A stretch of 6,580 nucleotides of DNA from an uncultured Lachnospiraceae bacterium (GTDB lineage: Bacteria; Bacillota; Clostridia; Lachnospirales; Lachnospiraceae), in contig CANOFI010000139.1 in NCBI GenBank assembly GCA_947565255.1, positions 1 through 6,580 of the forward strand. The letters are read 5' to 3'. Positions 1-5,396 of the stretch are shown here, one piece after another. Position numbers and translations under genes: made by a program. Under the pieces are notes generated by a model that worked only from the letters and a program-made list of their open reading frames with translations, was not told the origin of the DNA and ran no database searches. Position 1 is the stretch's first letter. Every line of letters starts with the position of its first letter.

Positions 1-41
1 GCTCTTTAACCTGCATCGCAACCCCGCGCACAGTCTCTTCG

Positions 42-713
42 TCAAAACCAGTCTATATGATAATAACTGTCATCATAATAAGTTTTTCTTAACAAATCTC
101 CCGGATTATCCATTAATTCACTATAGTGAATATATCTGGACTCAGCGATACCAATCTCTTTACATTTTTTCTCTATTTCATGAAAATAATGATAATTGAC
201 TGCAATTACAATTTTTACATTTTTTTCTTTTATTTCACTGGGTGTTAAAATCGGTATGCCATTCATTTCATTTTGTTTTTTTTCTGTACAAACAAAATAT
301 TTTACCTGAATACTCCGCTTATGAAAGTTTTCTAAAAAATAATGACTTAATGAGCCAATTCCCCATATGGCAATATCTCCTGAAAGAAATTCCTCCGCTG
401 CAAAATGATTAAGAAAATCAAACAAATCTTCATCATAACAATAACTTTTGTTATATTCTAAATCATTCTGTATAATTATTCTTTGTACATCTTCTTCATG
501 AAACGTTCTGCAAAAAATAACAAAGACATTTTCTGATTTATGTATGACATCCGTTATATTTCCTATCCTTGCAAAAGAAATCTGAAATATATATTCCAAA
601 TCTCTGGCTTTTTTTACGTCTCCGACAAAAAACAAACTTCTGTCTTTCCATTTATTATGCACTTCTTCTACCATTCTCCGGTATGAACCTTTTTCCTCGC
701 ATACTTGTTTCAT
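42..713 (-). CDS. Unknown protein with two tandem Rossmann-like modules
   Basis: A 223-residue soluble protein of unknown function. The clearest part is residues 113-201: IAIWGIGSL (114-122) is a strand plus glycine-rich nucleotide-binding turn, then KYFVC (138-142), a MNGIPI segment (150-155) and a second strand KIVIAV (167-172). This layout is seen in the C-terminal module of sugar C-methyltransferases (AWGAG...HIPI...) and in the sugar-nucleotide-binding domains of some glycan-modifying enzymes. The N-terminal half (about 26-102) appears to be a degenerate copy: a strand LFFVGDV without a proper glycine motif, NVFVIF (62-67), an amphipathic helix, then an acidic aromatic segment (YDEDLFDFL). 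The tail is rich in Tyr and Asp. It has no methyltransferase, aminotransferase or glycosyltransferase signature, signal peptide or membrane helix. It is far more AT-rich than rfbG upstream, suggesting separate acquisition. A role in the same surface glycan pathway is guessed from position only. Confidence 0.75.
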   Translation of the reverse strand: MKQVCEEKGSYRRMVEEVHNKWKDRSLFFVGDVKKARDLEYIFQISFARIGNITDVIHKSENVFVIFCRTFHEEDVQRIIIQNDLEYNKSYCYDEDLFDFLNHFAAEEFLSGDIAIWGIGSLSHYFLENFHKRSIQVKYFVCTEKKQNEMNGIPILTPSEIKEKNVKIVIAVNYHYFHEIEKKCKEIGIAESRYIHYSELMDNPGDLLRKTYYDDSYYHIDWF

Positions 714-717
714 ACTA

Positions 718-726
718 ATCACCTTT
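718..726 (-). promoter_or_regulatory. Ribosome binding site of the last gene, deciding the start at 713
   Basis: AAAGGTGAT with core AGGTG ends 6 nt before the ATG at 713. An in-frame GTG at 722 lies inside this site and so is not a likely start, although it would lengthen the open frame by three codons. Confidence 0.75.
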
Positions 727-769
727 CACTATTTTTTTCGAAATCATACTTTACCACAATTCCATCATC

Positions 770-1831
770 CTACAACTCCCTGTATTTACGTATCTGCCTT
801 TCACAAACCTCAAATGTATCACACAGCTCACTCTTATACCATTCCACTGTCCAGCGCACTGCTGTCGGAATATCGAGTTTCGGCTTCCAGCCAAGCTGCG
901 TTTTGGCCTTGTCAATATTCAAAAGCAGTTTTCCGGCTTCATGCTTCGCATCTGCCTGTGTACCGTCCTTCAGACTTCCCTTTCCATAATTTTGTACGAC
1001 ACACTCCGCCACATCCCATACCGTCCAGACTGCATCGCTTTCCGGGCCGAAATTCCATCCGCCGGAATATGCCTGCGGATTTTTATACAGCTGTTCCGCT
1101 AAAAAAAGATATCCGCCTAACGGCTCTAACACATGCTGCCATGGACGGATGGCATAGCGGTTACGAATCAGAACCGGTTCCCCTTTTTCCAGCGCACGAA
1201 TACAATCCGGAATAATGCGGTTTTCGGCCCAGTCCCCGCCGCCGATCACATTTCCCGCACGCACGGACGCGACCGCTTTTTGATGTTCCTCATACTTTTC
1301 TGGCGGAAAAAATGAGTTTCGATAGGATGCAATCAATATCTCGTCGCAGGCCTTGCTTGCGCTGTACGGGTCATACCCTCCAAACGGGTCTGTCTCTTTA
1401 TAGCCTTCCATCGTTTCCCTGTTTTCATAACATTTATCAGTTGTAATCATAACCGCAGTACGTACAGATTCAGTAAAACGCACCGCCTCCAGCACGTTGA
1501 GCGTACCCATGACATTCACCTCGTACGTCTCATAAGGCTCCTCATACGAAGTCAGCACAAGCGGCTGTGCCGCCAGATGAAATACAATCTCCGGCTGACA
1601 CTCCCTGAACGCGGTCTGCAAACGTTCCCTGTCCCGGATATCTCCACGGATATCCTTTATCCTTTCTGATAAACGAGCAGCAGCAAAATTGTCGCGCTCT
1701 GTTTTCGGCTCAAGCGCATACCCTGTCACCTCAGCCCCCATGGACAAAAGCCAGATGACGAGCCACGAACCCTTAAATCCTGTATGTCCGGTGACAAGCA
1801 CCCTTTTTCCTCTCCAAAAATCTTTTTCCAT
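770..1831 (-). CDS. rfbG: CDP-glucose 4,6-dehydratase
   Basis: Converts CDP-D-glucose to CDP-4-keto-6-deoxy-D-glucose using tightly bound NAD+, the first committed step to CDP-linked 3,6-dideoxyhexoses; cytoplasmic. An extended SDR of 353 residues, matching the usual length of about 355-360. Visible signatures are the cofactor motif GHTGFKG (15-21), HLAAQPLV around 85-92, the active-site segment TTDKCYEN (130-137) with Thr131, Asp132 and Lys133, and the catalytic Tyr156 and Lys160 in YSASK. The family-specific blocks RAGNVIGGGDWAENRIIP and RPWQHVLEPLGGY follow, the latter binding the nucleotide sugar. These separate RfbG from the dTDP- and GDP-sugar dehydratases. It lies 73 bp after rfbH and is followed by a short AT-rich gap without a terminator. 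The substrate-supplying cytidylyltransferase RfbF is not in this window. An in-frame ATG at 1852 would add seven residues but is less well supported. Confidence 0.95.
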   Translation of the reverse strand: MEKDFWRGKRVLVTGHTGFKGSWLVIWLLSMGAEVTGYALEPKTERDNFAAARLSERIKDIRGDIRDRERLQTAFRECQPEIVFHLAAQPLVLTSYEEPYETYEVNVMGTLNVLEAVRFTESVRTAVMITTDKCYENRETMEGYKETDPFGGYDPYSASKACDEILIASYRNSFFPPEKYEEHQKAVASVRAGNVIGGGDWAENRIIPDCIRALEKGEPVLIRNRYAIRPWQHVLEPLGGYLFLAEQLYKNPQAYSGGWNFGPESDAVWTVWDVAECVVQNYGKGSLKDGTQADAKHEAGKLLLNIDKAKTQLGWKPKLDIPTAVRWTVEWYKSELCDTFEVCERQIRKYREL

Positions 1832-1840
1832 CTGTGTCAT

Positions 1841-1845
1841 CCCCT
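1841..1845 (-). promoter_or_regulatory. Probable ribosome binding site of rfbG, deciding the start at 1831
   Basis: AGGGG stands 9 nt upstream of the ATG at 1831. Two other in-frame ATGs exist: 1852 has no convincing site before it, and 1840 directly abuts the AGGGG, which is too close. The 1831 start also aligns with the N-terminus of characterised RfbG proteins (a few residues before FWxGKRV.VTGHTG). Confidence 0.55.
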
Positions 1846-1904
1846 GATTCATCTGATTTTCTACAAACTTTCAAAACAGTGCTGCCAACTGATGCGACTG
1901 CCAG

Positions 1905-3248
1905 TTACGAATATCTTTTTACAAACTTTCGGATAACATCCGCCATATATTCCAGCTTTTCCTTTGTCATCCCCGGATAAACCCCTATCCAGAATGTCTG
2001 GTTCATAATCCGGTCCGTATTTTCCAAATCGCCTGTTACCCTGTAAATGTGATCATTTCCTCTATACTCATCAAAACACGGGTGTTTGATAATATTGCCC
2101 GCAAACAAATTCCTCGTCTGAATATTATGCTGCTCCAGCTCTCCCACCAGCTCGTCTCTTGTAAAAGAGGCATCCTCCGACACAGTTATCATATAGCCAA
2201 ACCAGCTCGGATCGGCATTCTTTTCTGCCTGCGGCAGTATGAGATGCGGTTCTGTCTCCTTCAGCAGCTCATTTAAAACACACCAGTGTTTTTTACGCAA
2301 AGCAGTATACGATTCCAGCTTATCCACCTGTGCGCAGCCGACTGCAGCCTGCATGTCTGTTGCCTTCAGATTATATCCAAGATGGGAATACACATATTTA
2401 TGATCGTAGCCCGCAGGAAGCTCTCCGAACTGTTGTTCGTACCGGTGTCCGCATCTTCCGTCCTGTCCCGGGTCACAAAAGCAGTCCCGGCCCCAGTCGC
2501 GCATTGAATTAATAATGCGGTACAATTCCAGGTTATCTGTATAGACTGCCCCGCCTTCTCCCATCGTAATATGATGCGGCGGATAGAAGCTGGACGTGCC
2601 GATATCTCCAAGCGTGCCTGTTTTATACGTTTTCCCCCGGTATGTATATTCCGAGCCTAACGCATCACAGTTATCCTCCACCAGCCAAAGGTTATGGTTG
2701 TCACAAAATGTTTTTACCGCCTCTAAATCAAATGGGTTCCCCAGGGTATGCGCAATCATGACGGCCTTTGTTTTATCCGTACAGGCAGCTTCAAGCTGAC
2801 TCGCATCTATATTATATTGCGGAATTGTCACATCGACAAAAACCGGCACCGCTCCATACTGGATAATCGGCGCAACCGTTGTTGGAAAAGCAGCTGCGAC
2901 CGTAATGACCTCATCCCCTTTTTTAATACGGCGTTCGCCCAGCTTATGCGATGTCAGTGCCATAAATGCAATCAGGTTCGCCGAAGAACCGGAGTTTACT
3001 ACGGAGCAATACCGGATGCCCAGATATTCCCGCATCTTTTTCTCAAATTCCTTCGTATACCGCCCGGCAGTCAGCCAGAACTCCAGAGAGGAGTCTACAA
3101 GATTGACCATTTCCTTCTCATCAAAGCATCTTCCCGCATAATTGATGCGGTCGCCCGGCTGAAACGTCTCCTCCTGTCCATATTTTTCCTGATAGTATTG
3201 TTTTGTCAGTTCTAAAATCTGATTTTTCAGCTGTTCACTTTTTGACAT
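1905..3248 (-). CDS. rfbH: CDP-4-keto-6-deoxy-D-glucose 3-dehydrase (E1), PLP and [2Fe-2S] enzyme
   Basis: A 447-residue member of the DegT/DnrJ/EryC1 aminotransferase fold that dehydrates instead of aminating. It removes the C3 hydroxyl of CDP-4-keto-6-deoxyglucose with pyridoxamine phosphate; radical reduction by a partner flavin/iron-sulfur reductase completes the 3-deoxygenation. The hallmark is HHITMGEGG, with His225 in place of the aminotransferase Lys. Asp192 should contact the cofactor ring. The cluster ligands expected for E1 are present: Cys194 (EDNC), then Cys256, Cys258 and Cys266 as C-X1-C-X7-C. SGSSANL (86-92) and the conserved block NTDRIMNQTFWIG (410-422) also match RfbH. It is about 10 residues longer than the Salmonella/Yersinia enzymes (437), including an apparent 4-residue insertion between Cys194 and His225. 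No reductase partner (DdhD/AscD/RfbI type) is in the window. Located between the C-methyltransferase and rfbG in one transcriptional direction. Identification is secure. Confidence 0.95.
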   Translation of the reverse strand: MSKSEQLKNQILELTKQYYQEKYGQEETFQPGDRINYAGRCFDEKEMVNLVDSSLEFWLTAGRYTKEFEKKMREYLGIRYCSVVNSGSSANLIAFMALTSHKLGERRIKKGDEVITVAAAFPTTVAPIIQYGAVPVFVDVTIPQYNIDASQLEAACTDKTKAVMIAHTLGNPFDLEAVKTFCDNHNLWLVEDNCDALGSEYTYRGKTYKTGTLGDIGTSSFYPPHHITMGEGGAVYTDNLELYRIINSMRDWGRDCFCDPGQDGRCGHRYEQQFGELPAGYDHKYVYSHLGYNLKATDMQAAVGCAQVDKLESYTALRKKHWCVLNELLKETEPHLILPQAEKNADPSWFGYMITVSEDASFTRDELVGELEQHNIQTRNLFAGNIIKHPCFDEYRGNDHIYRVTGDLENTDRIMNQTFWIGVYPGMTKEKLEYMADVIRKFVKRYS

Positions 3249-3252
3249 TTTT

Positions 3253-3259
3253 CCTCTCC
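3253..3259 (-). promoter_or_regulatory. Ribosome binding site of rfbH
   Basis: GGAGAGG lies just upstream of the ATG at 3248; the GGAG core is 7 nt away. It supports the start used for RfbH and shows independent initiation after the 61-bp gap that follows the methyltransferase. Confidence 0.75.
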
Positions 3260-3309
3260 AATCTGATTCGTTCTGTTTTCATTCTGACTATAGCTCAGGC
3301 AATTTTTTC

Positions 3310-4446
3310 CTAATTTATTGTCTGCAGACCATCCTCTGTTAAAATTACTTTTTCTATGCCGGGATACTCTTTGTCCATAATCCCCCACACTTCGGCCGAA
3401 TATCCGGCCGCCATAATAATCACAGTCTGCACCTCGCCTTTCTCCAAGCGCTGCGGCGCAACAATCGGAATGTGTGTTGCCGGCGTATATTTATCCTGCT
3501 TAAATGCCGCAGAATCAATAACATACACTATATCGTCCGCCATCTCCAGCAGGGAAAGATTGGCCAGCGCCTGATGCCCGGCGCCCCATGCCGCCACTCT
3601 GCGGCCCATACACTTTTGTTCCTCCAAAAACTGCCTCAGCTGCTTCTTTATCTGCTCCTGCTTTTTTAAAAACCCATCTACGTTTACAGGAACACGCCTG
3701 CGCACCCTGGCAGACAAAATGTAATCATACCAGATACTGCCGCACTGCAATACTTCAAATCCATTCATTTCCAATACATTTCTTAATGTGTCTTCTGTAA
3801 AATAACTCAGATGATCCTGGATAAATTCCGAATACAACGACTTCTGAAGCATCATATCAAAATTCGGAACCTCTACAAGTCCAGCCGCTCCATCGTTCAG
3901 ATTATTGGCAATCCCCCGCAGAAAAACACCCGGCTCTGGAATGTGCTCCAGAAAATTCATCATATAAAAACCATCATACGGCCCCTCCGGAATCAGATAC
4001 TCCTCTGTCTCCACAAAGCCTTCATAAATCCGGTGTCCGGCCTTTTTTCCTGTCCTGACTGACGCCGTCAGATGCTCTAATCCATACACATCTGCTTTTG
4101 TCTGTTCCATAAATGCCATATATTCCCCGCAGCCGCAGCCGATTTCAATTATTTTTTTCTCCTGCAGTGCAAATTCCTCTACCCAGCTTTGATACTGCTT
4201 TTCACGAAATTTTCTCATTTCGCAGGATACGCCGGTTGCACGGATGACATCCCGGTAATAGGAAACCGGCTGTCCGGCCGCCTGTACCAGCCCGCAGTAC
4301 GCGCACTGTTTCAGCTGGATATCCACCCCGCATTCTGCATCCAACTCAGCTTCCTTCGGAAAAAACTGTGCGCTTTTCGGCATATTGCTATATGTTATTA
4401 AATCTGTTTTTGGTAATATCTGTCCGCAGCAACGGCATTTTATCAT
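3310..4446 (-). CDS. SAM-dependent sugar C-methyltransferase (TylC3/NovU-type, three-domain)
   Basis: A 378-residue protein with the full domain order of nucleotide-sugar C-methyltransferases. First comes a zinc-binding domain with Cys4-X2-Cys7 and Cys48-X2-Cys51 (CGLVQ follows). The central class I SAM-binding domain has EIGCGCG at 101-107 and FLEHIPEP at 165-172. The C-terminal Rossmann-like domain has AWGAG at 286-290 and an Asp at 311 followed by a Lys-rich, HIPI-containing stretch (HIPI 325-328). DHLSYF at 211-216 sits where TylC3-like enzymes keep a catalytic Glu-His pair, here Asp211-His212. Characterised relatives methylate the carbon beside the 4-keto group of dTDP-linked deoxysugars (tylosin, novobiocin pathways). 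Here the neighbours make CDP-linked 4-keto sugars, so the inferred substrate is CDP-4-keto-6-deoxyglucose or its 3-deoxy derivative. It starts 11 bp after the SDR gene and is followed by a 61-bp gap to rfbH. Family assignment is strong; substrate and methylated carbon are inferred. Confidence 0.88.
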   Translation of the reverse strand: MIKCRCCGQILPKTDLITYSNMPKSAQFFPKEAELDAECGVDIQLKQCAYCGLVQAAGQPVSYYRDVIRATGVSCEMRKFREKQYQSWVEEFALQEKKIIEIGCGCGEYMAFMEQTKADVYGLEHLTASVRTGKKAGHRIYEGFVETEEYLIPEGPYDGFYMMNFLEHIPEPGVFLRGIANNLNDGAAGLVEVPNFDMMLQKSLYSEFIQDHLSYFTEDTLRNVLEMNGFEVLQCGSIWYDYILSARVRRRVPVNVDGFLKKQEQIKKQLRQFLEEQKCMGRRVAAWGAGHQALANLSLLEMADDIVYVIDSAAFKQDKYTPATHIPIVAPQRLEKGEVQTVIIMAAGYSAEVWGIMDKEYPGIEKVILTEDGLQTIN

Positions 4447-4453
4447 GACTTTA

Positions 4454-4459
4454 CTCCTT
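4454..4459 (-). promoter_or_regulatory. Ribosome binding site of the C-methyltransferase gene, overlapping upstream stop
   Basis: AAGGAG lies 7 nt before the ATG at 4446 and shares bases with the TAA stop of the SDR gene (TAAGGAG). Termination of the upstream gene therefore occurs on the ribosome binding site of the next one, a typical coupled arrangement. It fixes the methyltransferase start. Confidence 0.8.
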
Positions 4460-5396
4460 ATCTTTCTCGCTCAATGCTTTCCACAATCTCACGTATTCCA
4501 TCTTCAAACGAATATTCCGGCATATATCCCGTCAGCTCATGCAGTTTTGTAATATCCGCTCCAAGAAACATCACCTGGTTCGGCGCATAAGGCAGTTCAC
4601 CCAGTCTTGGTTTCTTTTCCGGCGCGGCAATCCGGTATATTTCTTCAATATAATGCTTTAACGGAAGACTTTTTCCATTTGCCACATGATACACCTCGCC
4701 GTCAGCTCCACGCTCCGCAAGCAGATGCAGCGCCCGCGCCGCATCAAAGGAATACAGATAATCCCACTGTTGCTCACCCTTTGTATAAGGAAGTGTCTCT
4801 CCTTTAAGGAGGCCCCTGACGGTCGTATCAATCAGACTTTCCGTGGCATCGCACGGCCCATATATACTGAACAGAATTGCCCAAATATGGCGGATTCCAT
4901 ATTGCCGGCACAAAAGCCTTGTCATCCCTTCCGCGCATAGCTTCGCCATTCCATACCCATTTTCCGGCTTCTTCTCCATCTCCTCAGAAATCGGAATTTC
5001 CTTTCTCCCATAAGCCGCCTGGGAGCCTGTCATCAAAAATACCGGACAGTGCAATGTATGGCAAAGCTCCACCGCATCCAGCGCATAGGTTACATTCTGG
5101 TTCTGCAGCTTAAACTGGTTACGGTTGCCGACCTTTTGCTTCCCTGTCGAACCGTCCCATGCAAGATGAAAAAACACATCATAATTATTATGCGATAGTT
5201 GCGGTCCGATCGTTCCATATTCCTCCAGACCACAGTCCACAATTGTCAGTAATGGATGCTCTTTCGGCAAAAAACACCTCCTGAAGGAACCGGGGCGTAC
5301 AAGTGCCGTTACCTCTATATTCTGTTTTAACAGATACTTTACTAATGCATTGCCGGTAACTCCGGTGCCGCCGGTTACAATCACTCGTTTAATCAT
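4458..5396 (-). CDS. Extended SDR NAD(P)-dependent sugar-nucleotide reductase/epimerase
   Basis: A 312-residue Rossmann-fold protein of the NAD-dependent epimerase/dehydratase family. The nucleotide-binding motif GGTGVTG is at residues 9-15, and Arg34 after the second strand (LVR) would suit NADP(H). The catalytic set is Ser125 (in TGSQAAYG), Tyr148 and Lys152 (YGMAK). The C-terminal half carries the sugar-nucleotide-binding pattern FSIYGP near 176-181 and WDYLYSFD near 211-218. In a cassette with RfbG and RfbH the likeliest role is reduction of the 4-keto group of a CDP-(di)deoxyhexose, as done by CDP-abequose or CDP-paratose synthases; this role comes from context, and a C2/C3/C5 epimerase is possible. 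The frame is open up to ATG 5453, but ATG 5396 places the glycine motif at the normal N-terminal position. It overlaps the upstream stop by 4 bp (ATGA), implying translational coupling; the only SD-like sequence is a weak purine run (AGAGAAGAGAG). The family is sure, the exact reaction is not. Confidence 0.88.
   Translation of the reverse strand: MIKRVIVTGGTGVTGNALVKYLLKQNIEVTALVRPGSFRRCFLPKEHPLLTIVDCGLEEYGTIGPQLSHNNYDVFFHLAWDGSTGKQKVGNRNQFKLQNQNVTYALDAVELCHTLHCPVFLMTGSQAAYGRKEIPISEEMEKKPENGYGMAKLCAEGMTRLLCRQYGIRHIWAILFSIYGPCDATESLIDTTVRGLLKGETLPYTKGEQQWDYLYSFDAARALHLLAERGADGEVYHVANGKSLPLKHYIEEIYRIAAPEKKPRLGELPYAPNQVMFLGADITKLHELTGYMPEYSFEDGIREIVESIERER

Noticed and set aside
42..713. Last gene as a methyltransferase or as a detached C-terminal fragment of one.
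   Set aside because: It has its own ribosome binding site and start, no SAM-binding motif or zinc cysteines, and an N-terminal half that looks like a related module rather than unrelated debris.
743..748. TATGAT on the minus strand, a good -10 match about 30 nt before the last gene's start.
   Set aside because: No reasonable -35 hexamer lies 16-18 bases upstream and there is no extended -10 TG. In AT-rich DNA such a match is expected by chance, so a separate promoter for the last gene is only a possibility.
714..769. Gap after rfbG examined for a transcription terminator.
   Set aside because: There is an A-run but no stable GC-rich stem before a T-run on the minus strand, so read-through into the last gene is likelier.
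2748..3215. A 155-codon open frame on the plus strand, plus similar ones at 814-1215 and elsewhere opposite the minus-strand genes.
   Set aside because: They lie antisense to rfbH, rfbG and the other well-supported genes, encode compositions rich in Arg, His, Ser and Pro typical of shadow frames, and show no recognisable motif.
1905..3248. RfbH considered as an ordinary sugar aminotransferase of the DegT family.
   Set aside because: The catalytic Lys is replaced by His225 and the four cluster cysteines are present, both diagnostic for the 3-dehydrase.
3284..3298. Small dyad CTGACTATAGCTCAG in the gap between the methyltransferase gene and rfbH, considered as a terminator or operator.
   Set aside because: Arms are only four bases with a mismatch, there is no following T-run on the transcribed strand, and nothing else suggests a break in the operon.
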